The notes: generated by a model from the sequence alone, not told the origin. 64,000 nucleotides of DNA from Sphingobium sp. (GCA_009360885.1 SPEL01000005.1:124001-188000), one strand, 5' to 3'; shown: positions 1 through 8,919, counted from the stretch's first letter. Program-made: numbers and translations.

Positions 1-175
1 CCATGCGGATGATCTGCCCTTCCTCCGTCACGACATAATGGGCGGATACTTTGGATTCGGGGTTAGCCATCCAGTCGATCGCGCTCTGCGCATCGGGCAT
101 CCCGGTATAGTGCAGCACCAGCATAGTAACCGGCAACCGACGTTCATCAAAATTGGGCGACAGCCTTTCTATCAC
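1..175 (-). CDS. N-acetylmuramoyl-L-alanine amidase (Amidase_2 type), N-terminal fragment
   Basis: The gene runs off the left edge, so only about 58 N-terminal residues are visible. They read VIERLSPNFDERR, then LVLHYTGMP, and later SAHYVVTEEG. LVLHYTGM and the SAHYVV stretch are hallmarks of zinc amidases of the Amidase_2/AmiD family, the first His being a zinc ligand. These enzymes cut the bond between MurNAc and the stem peptide in cell-wall recycling. The start is a GTG at 173-175 with an AAGGAT ribosome site about 7 bases upstream; an in-frame TAA lies just before it. It follows cheR in the same direction after a 91-base gap and may be read through from the chemotaxis operon. Confidence 0.82.
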   Translation of the reverse strand, partial: MIERLSPNFDERRLPVTMLVLHYTGMPDAQSAIDWMANPESKVSAHYVVTEEGQIIRM

Positions 176-266
176 CGATTATCCTTAATATCACAGCGTA
201 CAGCACGGATATGCTTAACTACGTCTTCAGCAGATATACCAAAGCAGGGCGAACAAAAAGAGGCAA

Positions 267-1100
267 TCAGACAGAGGACGGTGAGGCAAGTTGGTAAAAG
301 CCACGAAACTGCTGGCTGGGCCTGAAATTACTATTTTGCCCGATAACGGTTTCCCCCGCACCCAGCAACAAATGGCCCCCTGCGGCGCAACGCTGCGCAA
401 TACTATCCAATAGCTGTTTCTGGCGGTCATCTGTAAAATATAACAGGACATTGCGGCAAAGGATAAGGTCATACAGACCCGCAGGCTGGCTGCTCGCAAA
501 TAAATTGCGTGCCTCAAACCGGATCATCTGACGCAATTCATCATGGACGCGCCATTGTTCCCCCACCGGCTCAAACCAGCGTAGCAAATGGTTGATCGGC
601 AGGCCCCGTTGTACTTCGGCCTGAGAAAATTGTCCCGCCACCGCCCGATCAATCGCATCAGTCGAAATATCCGTCGCCACTATTTCAAAGCGTATGTCAG
701 GCAGGTGCCTCAGCAACGGATGCAGCATCATAGCCAGCGAATAGGCCTCTTGCCCGGTAGAACAGCCCGCGCACCAAAAACGCAGCACATCGCTTTTTCT
801 ATTTGCGGTGGCATCCGCCAAAAGAGCTGGCAGAACCGAGTCTCCGAGCATTTTGAATACCGCCATATCCCGGAAAAAACGCGTTTCATTGTTGAGCAAC
901 GCATTAACAGATGCCCGTGCCAGCACTCCGTCTGGCTGAGAACGGACCACATCCACCAGATCCGCCATGTCCTCTATGCCATGCGCGCGAATAACCGGCC
1001 TTAACAGCGTATCCACACGCCAGCGCCGCCCTTCCGACAATATTTGCCCGGTCCGCTGCTCCAGCAAGCCAGAGAGGATGCGCATGGACGCCTCAGACAT
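267..1100 (-). CDS. cheR: Chemotaxis protein methyltransferase CheR
   Basis: CheR transfers methyl groups from S-adenosylmethionine to glutamates of chemoreceptors, setting the adaptation level. The protein of about 277 residues has the N-terminal helical domain, then the SAM-binding stretch FWCAGCSTGQEAYS, the ATDIS motif and LILCRNVLLYF, all typical of CheR. The ATG at 1098-1100 is chosen because MSEASMRILSGLL starts the conserved region and a GGAG lies 8 bases upstream; a longer reading frame reaches 1157. It overlaps the end of cheB by 8 bases (ATGTCTGA), which suggests translational coupling. It is the last che gene of the operon. Confidence 0.95.
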   Translation of the reverse strand: MSEASMRILSGLLEQRTGQILSEGRRWRVDTLLRPVIRAHGIEDMADLVDVVRSQPDGVLARASVNALLNNETRFFRDMAVFKMLGDSVLPALLADATANRKSDVLRFWCAGCSTGQEAYSLAMMLHPLLRHLPDIRFEIVATDISTDAIDRAVAGQFSQAEVQRGLPINHLLRWFEPVGEQWRVHDELRQMIRFEARNLFASSQPAGLYDLILCRNVLLYFTDDRQKQLLDSIAQRCAAGGHLLLGAGETVIGQNSNFRPSQQFRGFYQLASPSSV

Positions 1101-2172
1101 GGCATAGACTCCGCATACTGACATAAGGTGCCAGCTTCGCAGGAGGCAATATGGCACTTGCGAGGCCCGCCTTCACCACCGCGCCCGGCATCCCCCAAAC
1201 CACGCTACTGATACGATCCTGCGCCAGAACAGCGCCGCCCGCATCCGTAATCCGTCGCGCACCAAGGGTGCCATCGCGCCCAATACCGGACAGAATGATG
1301 CCCAGTGCCCCGTCACCATAGCAATCCGCCATGGCCGAAAACATGCGATTGACCGATGGCCGCGTCAGCGTGGCCGGGTCCCGTTCCTCTACCAGCGCAA
1401 TATGCACTGCGTCCTCATGCCTGCGGCAACAGAGGCTGGCCCGCCCCGGCGCGATATAGATATGATCCGCCTCAACAATCTGGCCATGGCTGGCCACCGA
1501 TACCGGCAGATCAATCATGCGCCCGACATGCTGGGCATAACCGTCGATAAAAGCATCAGGCAGATGCTGGGTAATGAAAACAGGAATGCCGGGCTTTCCC
1601 TGAACCGCCGCGAATAAATCCGCCAATATGCGAATGCCCCCGGTGGACGCGCCAATGCCAATGCACTGGGGCTGAAAATCATCAGCTATGGCCTTCATTT
1701 TATAGGGGCTGGAATCTATGCGGGCAGGCTGGCGTGACAACGACAGACGGCGGAACAGATGGCTCAGTTCCTCAGCAAGCTGAGAAATTCCGCCTGTTCG
1801 CTGAGGCTTCAGCACGGCTTCGCTTACGCCGGATGCAAGGGCCTTCATCATCACATCACTGCCCCGCTGACAGTGCGAAGACAGCATGATGATGTGCGCC
1901 CCCTGCGCCATGTCTACGAGACGAGGTAACGCCGCCAGACCGCTTTGTCCCGGCATTTCATGATCCAGCAAAATGAAGTCAGCACGGTTGGTCGACAGCC
2001 AGCCAAAGGCCTGATCTGCCGAGGCGACCATAGCGGCGACCTCAACTGCGGGATTGTCTTCAAACATCTGCGCGATGATCGCCCGCATCACCGCAGAATC
2101 ATCGACGATTAAAAGGCGCGCAGATCCCGGATGGGCGGCCCCTCTATCAGCAAGCCAAGGAAACACTGTCAT
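1093..2172 (-). CDS. cheB: Chemotaxis response regulator protein-glutamate methylesterase CheB
   Basis: CheB removes methyl groups from receptors and deamidates glutamines; it opposes CheR and is activated by CheA. The N-terminal receiver domain has LLIVDDS and the phospho-acceptor Asp in LLDHEMPGQSG. The C-terminal esterase domain has the catalytic Ser in GIGASTGG, His in ITQHLP and Asp in LSGIGRDG (usually TGMGxDG, a mild variation). I place the start at the ATG at 2170-2172 (MTVFPWLADRG) with a GGAA upstream; ATGs at 2193 and 2208 are alternatives. It lies 54 bases after cheY and overlaps cheR. Confidence 0.95.
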   Translation of the reverse strand: MTVFPWLADRGAAHPGSARLLIVDDSAVMRAIIAQMFEDNPAVEVAAMVASADQAFGWLSTNRADFILLDHEMPGQSGLAALPRLVDMAQGAHIIMLSSHCQRGSDVMMKALASGVSEAVLKPQRTGGISQLAEELSHLFRRLSLSRQPARIDSSPYKMKAIADDFQPQCIGIGASTGGIRILADLFAAVQGKPGIPVFITQHLPDAFIDGYAQHVGRMIDLPVSVASHGQIVEADHIYIAPGRASLCCRRHEDAVHIALVEERDPATLTRPSVNRMFSAMADCYGDGALGIILSGIGRDGTLGARRITDAGGAVLAQDRISSVVWGMPGAVVKAGLASAILPPAKLAPYVSMRSLCHV

Positions 2173-2226
2173 GTCATCAATTCCATTCCTCATGACCGCA
2201 CGCCACAACTATCATCCAGGATCAGA

Positions 2227-2589
2227 TCAGATAATTCCGACCAGTTGCAATTTGCTTTCCAGCGTATCCCGATCAAAAGGCTTCATCACATATTCATCGG
2301 CCCCTGCCTCCATCGCTGCGCGAATATGGCCGGGGCTGCTTTCCGTCGTGCAGAAAATCACCTTAGGCCGGGGGAAGTCCACCGTGGGTAACTGCTGCAA
2401 AAATTCCATGCCGCTCATCACGGGCATGTTCCAGTCAAGCAACACCACATCATGCGGCGCCTTGTGGCATTGATTAATCGCATCAAGGCCATCGCAGGCT
2501 TCTGTCACCCGGATGCCCAATGATTCCAATATATGCCGCGCAATCCTGCGGATGACCCGTGAATCATCGACCACCAGACAGTTTTTCAT
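2227..2589 (-). CDS. cheY: Chemotaxis response regulator CheY
   Basis: A stand-alone receiver domain of 120 residues. It has the acidic pair in VVDDSR, the phospho-acceptor Asp in LLDWNMPVMSG, the Thr in IFCTTES and the Lys in VMKPFD, so all five catalytic positions are present. Phosphorylated by CheA, it would diffuse to the flagellar motor. A GGAG ribosome site lies 9 bases before the ATG. It sits between cheW and cheB in the operon. Alphaproteobacteria often have several CheY proteins, some acting as phosphate sinks, so motor binding is inferred rather than shown. Confidence 0.93.
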   Translation of the reverse strand: MKNCLVVDDSRVIRRIARHILESLGIRVTEACDGLDAINQCHKAPHDVVLLDWNMPVMSGMEFLQQLPTVDFPRPKVIFCTTESSPGHIRAAMEAGADEYVMKPFDRDTLESKLQLVGII

Positions 2590-2662
2590 TTTTATATTCT
2601 CCAGCAGAACGTGCCAACGCGGCCTGACCTAAAAGGGATAACTAATTATAATGTTAACGCTG

Positions 2663-3109
2663 TCATACCACTGAGGCAGGGGCGCAGCACCGTTCCAGCA
2701 CGGTAGCGATAGAAAAAATGAAGAAGGCTCGCCCACCCTGCTCCAGCGCCCCTTTCACATAGGGTTTCCATCGTTCATCAATCTGCCTGTCAACCGTCTG
2801 AGGCTCATCCCCAACCGGAATAATATCCTCCAGATCATCCACCAGCAGGGCATAGCTATGCCCCCCAGCCTCACAGATAATCGCATGGTCGCGGTGCGTG
2901 GAAGAGGCCTCAGACATCTGCCCCGAAACAAGCATGGCAACATCAATCACCGTCAGAACCCGGCTACGCAGGGCAAAAAGGCCAGCGACATAGGGCGGCG
3001 TTCCCGGTGCAGGGGTAATCTCTCCCACACGCACGACAGCTTCGATTTCATCAGTCGCGATAGCCACTGCCGTGCCACCTATATGGGCGATGAGATAGAG
3101 AATATTCAT
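2663..3109 (-). CDS. cheW: Chemotaxis coupling protein CheW
   Basis: CheW links chemoreceptors to the CheA kinase in the array. The 148-residue protein is one CheW domain: it opens with a strand (NILYLIAHIGGTAVAIATDEIEAVV), then has the conserved region PGTPPYVAGLFALRSRVLTVIDV and later ALLVDDLEDI. The ATG overlaps the TGA of cheA as ATGA, the usual sign of translational coupling. The gap to cheY is 73 bases. Length fits the family. Nothing odd is seen. Confidence 0.94.
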   Translation of the reverse strand: MNILYLIAHIGGTAVAIATDEIEAVVRVGEITPAPGTPPYVAGLFALRSRVLTVIDVAMLVSGQMSEASSTHRDHAIICEAGGHSYALLVDDLEDIIPVGDEPQTVDRQIDERWKPYVKGALEQGGRAFFIFSIATVLERCCAPASVV

Positions 3110-5547
3110 GCCGCGGAACGCTGTCCGGCAGCGGCGGCCAGCGCATTCAGTACGGCGGCACGGTCATAACGATATATACTATCATCGGCGGGATGAGCCG
3201 GTGAATGGCTGCTGCGCAGGCGTAAAACAGGAGCCGGAAGAGACCCGGCAGGCGTATCTTCCTGATTGGCGGCGGAACCGGTAATCATGATAATGTCGGA
3301 TGGGGTATCTGCGCCCGCTTCCTCGCCCCATAGCACCTGATAGCCCGCCTGCATTAACAAAGGTGCGAGGATTTGTCGGTTCCATATATCCTCCCTATCG
3401 GCAATGAGGCAGCGCAGCGAAGGCACCTCTTCCCTCTGAAAATCAGGGTTAAGCGCTAATATGGCAACATCATCAATCACTTCAACCGGTTGTCCATCCA
3501 GCAATACCACACCAGCCACCAGACCAGCGGAGGCGGCGCGATCCATATCCTGCGGGACATCCTGCACATCCAGCACCGCGCGCACCGGGTAGCAAAGATC
3601 AACCACCCCATCACGAATGCGGATGCAATGCACCTCGCTCACACCCGTAGGCAGGGTTTCTGCATGCACCGGATGCACTGATAATAACGATTGCCCACCA
3701 ATCGTCACATGCCCCCGACCTCCCGTCACACTGAATGCCGCAAGAGGAATTTTTTCAACGCGATCTACCAGTGAAAGGCGAATAACCCGCTCCTCGCCGG
3801 TCAGTTCCGTGAAACGCAGCGCCTGATAATGGACCATTTTTCTGGCTCGATCGGCCTCATCGTCAGAAACCGCAGAGACATTTTCCACTATCAGGGGCAA
3901 TTCGACAACCTGTGCGACACCCGCCGCATCCAGCAACAGCATCGGCTGGCCATTATCCGGCAAGGTCATACCTGCATACAGGCCCGACGCCATCACCACC
4001 GGGGCCGCCGGGCGGATAACCAGTTCCTCGTGATTATCCACCAGCGACACGCCCAATATATAAGGGACACCTGTCGCAGAGCGAACCAGCATTAACGTGC
4101 GGGGGCCAGATTCACACAGAACAGGCAGGCCCAGCACCGTTTCCAGATTGACCATGGAATACCGCGTATCACGGATGGTCGCAGTCAGCGCACCGTCCCG
4201 TTCACACACGCTCACCATCGGGTTTGTCTCATGCGCTATTTCAATCACTGCGGACTGCGGTATCGCAAAACCCAGTCCGCCAGCGCGCAGAGTAAGACCC
4301 GGAATAATCGTCAAAGTCATTGGCACCCGCATAGTGATGGTGAGGCCCCGCCCCGGCTCACTATACAAGGAAATCGTCCCGCCCAGCCGCTCAATATTCG
4401 CGCGCACCACATCCATGCCGACGCCGCGCCCGGATACTGGCGTCACCTTCTCCGCCGTAGAAATGCCGGGGGTGAAGATAAGATCGAGCTTTTCCTGATG
4501 ATCGAGCAACGCCATCTGATGCGCGCTCATCAACCCAGCGCGGACGACCTTATTCGCCACCGCGTCAACATCTACACCGCGCCCGTCATCCGTTACCTCT
4601 ATAACGATCTGGCTGCCCGATTGATAAGCAGACAGGCTGAGCAACCCAGCCTCTGTCTTGCCCATCATCCTGCGTTCATCAGGTGTTTCGATGCCATGGC
4701 TGATGCTATTGCGCACAATATGGGTGAGCGGGTCCACGACCATTTCAATCATTTCCCGGTCCATATCCACCCCGCCGCCATCCAGCGACAGATGTATCAC
4801 CTTACCCAGTTCGCGGCTGAGATCACGCACCATACGCGGCGCCGCCTGAAACAGACGGTCCACCGGCTGCATCCGGGTTTTAGAAATAATATCGCGCATG
4901 TCGGCAATGCTGGAGGAAAGCCGTTCAAAGGCGGCTACGCTCTCTGGCGTGGCATCGCCATTACGCAATTGCCGCGCCAGTTCATTGCGGGTCAGCACCA
5001 TGTCTGACATGCCATTCATCAACTGGTCGATTAAGCGTAAAGGCAGCCGCACAGTGCGGGTTGTTGGTAACGCACGAGAGGAAGTGCCGTCATCATCCCC
5101 CGGCCATGGCAAAGCGATGGTTTTCTGCGCTGCTAAGGTGGGCGATACATCCTCCCCCGCGCACAGCATTCCGGGCTGACGACAGCGCCGCAATATCGCG
5201 ATCAGTTCGTCATCATCGCGGTCAGGCAAAGATTCCCCGGCATGAACCGCGACGCACAGTTCGGCAATTCTATCCATTACCGCCAGAACAGCGCTGATCG
5301 TCGCAGCATCAGGTATGTGCCCCTCAGACCGAAAATCCGACAGCACATCTTCTGCCGCATGGCTGAGCCGTTCAAACCTCGGCAGATTAAGGAAACCGCA
5401 GCTTCCCTTCACCGTATGAAAAAATCGGCAAAGCTGATCGAGCAAGCTAAGGTCAGACGGGTCCGCCTCCAGCGCGACCACTACGTTGGTTAGCGCATCA
5501 AGAGACTCCTGCGTCTCCGCGATAAATTCCGATAATAAATCGTCCAT
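3106..5547 (-). CDS. cheA: Chemotaxis histidine kinase CheA with extra CheW-like and degenerate receiver C-terminus
   Basis: CheA autophosphorylates under receptor control and passes phosphate to CheY and CheB. Order: HPt domain with the phospho-His in FHTVKGSCGFL (about residue 44), dimerisation helices (LPLRLIDQLMNGMSDMVLTRNEL), ATPase with GRGVGMDVVRANIERLGG, then a CheW-like domain (IIPGLTLRAGGLGFAIPQ), apparently a second CheW-like unit (about residues 560-690), and a C-terminal stretch beginning SLRCLIADREDIWNRQIL that looks like a receiver fold without its phospho-acceptor Asp. At about 813 residues it is longer than the classic 650-residue CheA. ATG at 5545-5547 begins MDDLLSEFIAETQESL; an upstream TTG at 5565 is less likely. 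First gene of the operon, preceded by a CtrA-type site. Confidence 0.94.
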   Translation of the reverse strand: MDDLLSEFIAETQESLDALTNVVVALEADPSDLSLLDQLCRFFHTVKGSCGFLNLPRFERLSHAAEDVLSDFRSEGHIPDAATISAVLAVMDRIAELCVAVHAGESLPDRDDDELIAILRRCRQPGMLCAGEDVSPTLAAQKTIALPWPGDDDGTSSRALPTTRTVRLPLRLIDQLMNGMSDMVLTRNELARQLRNGDATPESVAAFERLSSSIADMRDIISKTRMQPVDRLFQAAPRMVRDLSRELGKVIHLSLDGGGVDMDREMIEMVVDPLTHIVRNSISHGIETPDERRMMGKTEAGLLSLSAYQSGSQIVIEVTDDGRGVDVDAVANKVVRAGLMSAHQMALLDHQEKLDLIFTPGISTAEKVTPVSGRGVGMDVVRANIERLGGTISLYSEPGRGLTITMRVPMTLTIIPGLTLRAGGLGFAIPQSAVIEIAHETNPMVSVCERDGALTATIRDTRYSMVNLETVLGLPVLCESGPRTLMLVRSATGVPYILGVSLVDNHEELVIRPAAPVVMASGLYAGMTLPDNGQPMLLLDAAGVAQVVELPLIVENVSAVSDDEADRARKMVHYQALRFTELTGEERVIRLSLVDRVEKIPLAAFSVTGGRGHVTIGGQSLLSVHPVHAETLPTGVSEVHCIRIRDGVVDLCYPVRAVLDVQDVPQDMDRAASAGLVAGVVLLDGQPVEVIDDVAILALNPDFQREEVPSLRCLIADREDIWNRQILAPLLMQAGYQVLWGEEAGADTPSDIIMITGSAANQEDTPAGSLPAPVLRLRSSHSPAHPADDSIYRYDRAAVLNALAAAAGQRSAA

Positions 5548-5606
5548 ATTATGCCGCGCGACCAACCTGTTGGTTTTACTCCGGCTTATATGATCGACGA
5601 TTATGA

Positions 5607-5622
5607 TTAAACGATGGTTAAC
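5607..5622. promoter_or_regulatory. CtrA-type binding site (TTAA-N7-TTAAC) upstream of cheA
   Basis: The plus strand reads TTAA, seven bases, TTAAC, an exact match to the alphaproteobacterial CtrA consensus. It lies in the 166-base gap between chpT and cheA, about 60 bases before the cheA start, a sensible promoter position. Only about 0.1-0.2 exact matches would be expected by chance in the whole window at this base composition. Binding is inferred. Confidence 0.6.
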
Positions 5623-5713
5623 ATCTGTAACGACAGGGACCGTAACGGCAGGAAAATCTATTTTCTGCCTGCATCATTCCCACCATAGACATAAATATTG
5701 GACCTCTCCGCCA

Positions 5714-6394
5714 TCAGCGCGGCAGAAAGGCACCAAAGACCAATGCCGCTTCCCCTTCGGGAGAGAGCATGATTTGCCCGCCTGCCTGCACCACGAGGCG
5801 GCGGGCCATCCACGCCGCGGCATTGCGCGCCGAAAGGTCATCAGCGCTCAGGCTGCCATCCAGCGCCGCACGCAATCCACCATCCAGCATGATTTTCTGT
5901 CCCTGCGCCCGCACGGCAAGCTCTATGCCATTGCTGCCCGTTTCCGCACCAATATCGAGCTGACCACCGCGCACCAGCGCATCCCCCGCGATCAGTGCCA
6001 GATTGAGAAGGATTTTGACCGCCCTTTTATTCAGCATATCCGCGCCGGGCATCCAGTTCACGCTAACCCGGCCAGCGGCGGCAAACATGCCTTCTATCGC
6101 CTGACGCGCTTCCTCCACCGGCAATTCATCGCCATAGCCGCCCGCGGCACCAAAGGCCAAACGGAAGAATTTCAGCTTATTGGTCGATGTCCGGGCGCTT
6201 TCATTCAGCAGATCAAGGCAGCGGGCCTGCATATCCGGGTCTGTTTCAGACGCCATCAGTTCCAGCCCATTACTGAACGCCCCCACCGGGCTGAGCAAAT
6301 CATGGCACAGACGGGAACACAGCAATGCTGCAAATTCCAGCGTGCTGTCGTCCTGATTCTGATGGTCCTGCCCGCTCATAATGCCTGCCTTCAT
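5714..6394 (-). CDS. chpT: Histidine phosphotransferase ChpT
   Basis: ChpT relays phosphate from the hybrid kinase CckA to the cell-cycle regulator CtrA and to CpdR in alphaproteobacteria. The protein has the HPt-like helical pair with the phospho-His in SRLCHDLLSPVGAFSNG (His31 from the chosen start) followed by a degenerate ATPase-like fold ending GEAALVFGAFLPR, as in the family. The start ATG at 6392-6394 has AGGTGG 8 bases upstream; ATG 6379 is an alternative, and the longer frame opens with TTG. It sits upstream of the cheA operon in the same direction, and the gap carries a CtrA-type site, linking the relay to motility signalling. Confidence 0.85.
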   Translation of the reverse strand: MKAGIMSGQDHQNQDDSTLEFAALLCSRLCHDLLSPVGAFSNGLELMASETDPDMQARCLDLLNESARTSTNKLKFFRLAFGAAGGYGDELPVEEARQAIEGMFAAAGRVSVNWMPGADMLNKRAVKILLNLALIAGDALVRGGQLDIGAETGSNGIELAVRAQGQKIMLDGGLRAALDGSLSADDLSARNAAAWMARRLVVQAGGQIMLSPEGEAALVFGAFLPR

Positions 6395-6554
6395 GTCACT
6401 GGCCACCTGCAAAGATGGCTGATTATCCGATTCTTACATAGCCAATAGCAGAAACAAGGTTATCAAACCCTATGGCTGCATCATTTCTGGGCCAATCAAT
6501 TCTCACCCGCGCGCTCTTACCCCTCATCCCCGCCCTGTTGCAAGCCGCGAGCGT

Positions 6555-6959
6555 TCAGATGATCTCGGCCGCGATGGGCTGAAACTGGCCATGCAATCCT
6601 TCGCCCACCGCTCGCCAGAAATGATACTCACCCGCTGGCGTGCAGATCAGCCAGATGGCCCCATCCCCACAAGCCCTTGCGGCATCAGTGGGGGATGGCC
6701 GCGCCAGCCCGGAAGGGTGGGAATGATAATGGCCGATGATGCGCATATCTCGTTCCCGCGCCTGCCGCTGCGCCTGTATATGGGCGGCAGGGTCCAGTTC
6801 AAAATGCGTTTCAGGGGTCGCCGCGACATTGGTAACCGGCAAGATATCCATCACATAATTCCCACGCCCCAGCAGCAGGCCGCAGACCTCCTCTTCGGGC
6901 CGCTGCGCTGCCGCCTGCATTATGCGATTGAGATCGTCCCTTGATATACGCACGTTCAT
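6555..6959 (-). CDS. JAMM/MPN (Mov34) family metallopeptidase
   Basis: A 134-residue single-domain protein. The JAMM zinc motif is complete: a Glu in PEEEVCGLLLGRG near the N-terminus, and GHYHSHPSGLARPSPTDAARA carrying the HxH, Pro, Ser and Asp positions. Related bacterial JAMM enzymes cut isopeptide or peptide bonds after small ubiquitin-like or sulfur-carrier proteins (Mec/CysO, TtuC types), but the substrate here is unknown and no ubiquitin-like partner is adjacent. The start ATG at 6957-6959 is only 17 bases from the divergent rluD ATG; a GTG at 6965 is an alternative. Confidence 0.85.
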   Translation of the reverse strand: MNVRISRDDLNRIMQAAAQRPEEEVCGLLLGRGNYVMDILPVTNVAATPETHFELDPAAHIQAQRQARERDMRIIGHYHSHPSGLARPSPTDAARACGDGAIWLICTPAGEYHFWRAVGEGLHGQFQPIAAEII

Positions 6960-6976
6960 CCCCACATGCCTACCCC

Positions 6977-7957
6977 ATGGGGGAAGACGATTCCATATTA
7001 ACCGCCACTATTGAAGGCGATATAGCAGGTTCGCGGCTTGATAAGGCGCTGGCGGGCCTATGGCCTTCCTTATCGCGGGAACGGGTGAAAGCGCTGATCC
7101 TTGATGGGCAGGTGACCGAAGGTAACACCCCCGTGCGCGACCCCGCGCGTAAGGTAGAGGCCGGGCAGAATTACCGCCTTTCCGTACCAGAGGCCGCACC
7201 GGCAGAGGCCATCGCACAGGATATTCCCCTCTCCGTCACTTATGAGGATAAGGACCTCATCGTCATCGACAAGCCTGCTGGCATGGTGGTCCACCCTGCG
7301 GCGGGCAATTTTGATGGCACTTTGGTCAATGCCCTGCTTCACCACTGCGCGGGCCAGCTATCCGGCATTGGCGGGGTGGCACGCCCCGGTATCGTCCACC
7401 GCATAGATAAGGACACATCGGGCCTTCTCGTCATCGCCAAAAATGATGCCACGCATGAGGGGCTGGCGAAACAGTTCAAAGATCACAGCATTTCCCGCCG
7501 CTATAGGGCGATTACCGCAGGCCATCCCCGCCCGCTTTCCGGCACGGTTGATACATGGATCGGTCGGTCAGACCGTGACCGCAAGAAAATGGCGGTACAG
7601 AATGAAGGACGCGGCAAACATGCCGTCACCCATTATCGCACCATTGAAACGCTGCATAAAGCCACATTGGTGGAATGTCGGCTGGAAACAGGCCGCACCC
7701 ATCAGGTGCGCGTCCATATGGCGCATATCGGCCACCCATTGCTGGGCGACCCGGCTTATGGCGCACGCAAAGGGCGCGGGCCATCGGACAAAAAGCTGGG
7801 AACCATCATCCGTGACTTAGCGTTTCAGCGTCAGGCATTGCACGCAGCCTCGCTGGGTTTTATTCATCCCATCAGCGGGGAAAGGCTGGAATTTGAAGCG
7901 CCTTTGCCTGATGATATGCAGCAATTGTTAAGCCAGCTTCGCCTATCAGGGGGCTGA
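6977..7957 (+). CDS. rluD: Ribosomal large subunit pseudouridine synthase, RluD family
   Basis: RluD makes pseudouridines in helix 69 of 23S rRNA. The protein has an N-terminal S4 RNA-binding domain (GSRLDKALAGLWPSLSRERVKALILDG) and a catalytic domain with the active-site Asp in HRIDKDTSGLLVIAKN (about residue 144), the KPAGMVVHP strand, and the ETGRTHQVRVHMAHIGHPLLGDP signature. The ATG at 6977 is used; the frame also opens upstream with TTG at 6941, but that would overlap the divergent JAMM gene. No ribosome site is obvious. It is followed after 59 bases by rpoH, a common alphaproteobacterial neighbour. Confidence 0.92.
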   Translation: MGEDDSILTATIEGDIAGSRLDKALAGLWPSLSRERVKALILDGQVTEGNTPVRDPARKVEAGQNYRLSVPEAAPAEAIAQDIPLSVTYEDKDLIVIDKPAGMVVHPAAGNFDGTLVNALLHHCAGQLSGIGGVARPGIVHRIDKDTSGLLVIAKNDATHEGLAKQFKDHSISRRYRAITAGHPRPLSGTVDTWIGRSDRDRKKMAVQNEGRGKHAVTHYRTIETLHKATLVECRLETGRTHQVRVHMAHIGHPLLGDPAYGARKGRGPSDKKLGTIIRDLAFQRQALHAASLGFIHPISGERLEFEAPLPDDMQQLLSQLRLSGG

Positions 7958-8016
7958 GTGTTTTGAGGTCGCCATCGCCGTGACGGGATGGCAGGAAAGG
8001 AATAGCAGGTAGCTTT

Positions 8017-8919
8017 ATGGCCAGAAACCCGACCACACAGGCGCTTGTGCCGTCCCTCAATAGTGATGCGAGTCTCAACCGCTATCTGGCGGAAATTCGT
8101 AAATTCCCGATTCTCGCGCCCGAACAGGAATATATGCTGGCGAAGCGTTATCAGGAGCATCAGGATCCTGAAGCCGCAGCGCAGCTTGTCACCAGCCATT
8201 TGCGACTCGTGGCGAAAATCGCCATGGGCTATCGCGGATATGGCCTGCCCGTTAGCGAGTTAATCTCCGAAGGCAATATCGGCCTGATGCAGGGCGTTAA
8301 GAAATTTGAGCCCGATCGCGGCTTCCGCCTCGCCACTTATGCAATGTGGTGGATACGCGCCTCTATTCAGGAATTCATCCTGCGGAGCTGGTCCCTCGTT
8401 AAAATGGGGACCACAGCAGCGCAGAAAAAGCTGTTCTTCAACCTGCGCCGGATGAAGAATAATATCGAAGCATTCGAAGATGGCGACCTGCGCCCCGAAG
8501 ATGTGACGAAAATCGCTACTGATCTGGGCGTTAGCGAGGATGAAGTCATCAGCATGAACCGCCGTATGGCGATGGGGGGGGATACATCCCTCAACGTGCC
8601 CATGCGTGAGGATGGCGATGGCCAGTGGCAGGACTGGCTGGCCGATGACGGCCCATTGCAGGATGAGCGCGTTGCAGAGGCCGAAGAAAGCGGCCTACGC
8701 CACAGCTTACTCATCGAGGCAATGGAGTCGCTCAATGAACGCGAACGCCATATCCTCACCGAACGCCGTCTGGCCGAAGAACCCAAAACGCTGGAGGAAC
8801 TCTCTCAGGTTTATGGCGTATCGCGTGAACGTGTGCGGCAAATTGAGGTGCGCGCCTTTGAAAAGCTGCAAAAGGCGATGATGAGCATCGCAGGGGATAA
8901 GAGGCTGCTCCCCGCATAA
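8017..8919 (+). CDS. rpoH: Heat-shock sigma factor RpoH (sigma-32)
   Basis: RpoH directs RNA polymerase to heat-shock promoters. The 300-residue protein shows region 1.2 (LNRYLAEIRKFPILAPEQEYMLAKRY), region 2 (LVTSHLRLVAKIAMGYRGYGLPVSELISEGNIGLMQGVKKFEPDRGFRLATYAMWWIRASIQEFI, quoted here only as the span of residues 58-122), the RpoH box with QKKLFFNLRRM, and region 4 with GVSRERVRQIEVRAFEKLQ. A weak AGCAGGT lies before the ATG. It is downstream of rluD. Some alphaproteobacteria have a second RpoH elsewhere; this copy matches the classic one. Confidence 0.96.
   Translation: MARNPTTQALVPSLNSDASLNRYLAEIRKFPILAPEQEYMLAKRYQEHQDPEAAAQLVTSHLRLVAKIAMGYRGYGLPVSELISEGNIGLMQGVKKFEPDRGFRLATYAMWWIRASIQEFILRSWSLVKMGTTAAQKKLFFNLRRMKNNIEAFEDGDLRPEDVTKIATDLGVSEDEVISMNRRMAMGGDTSLNVPMREDGDGQWQDWLADDGPLQDERVAEAEESGLRHSLLIEAMESLNERERHILTERRLAEEPKTLEELSQVYGVSRERVRQIEVRAFEKLQKAMMSIAGDKRLLPA

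Noticed and set aside
38-325. Plus-strand 95-codon frame at the left edge
   Set aside because: It is antisense to the amidase start and the cheR end; its product has no features.
5647-5669. Hairpin GGCAG...CTGCC before cheA as terminator of chpT
   Set aside because: On the minus strand no T run follows, and a bulge breaks the stem; its position fits a promoter region better.
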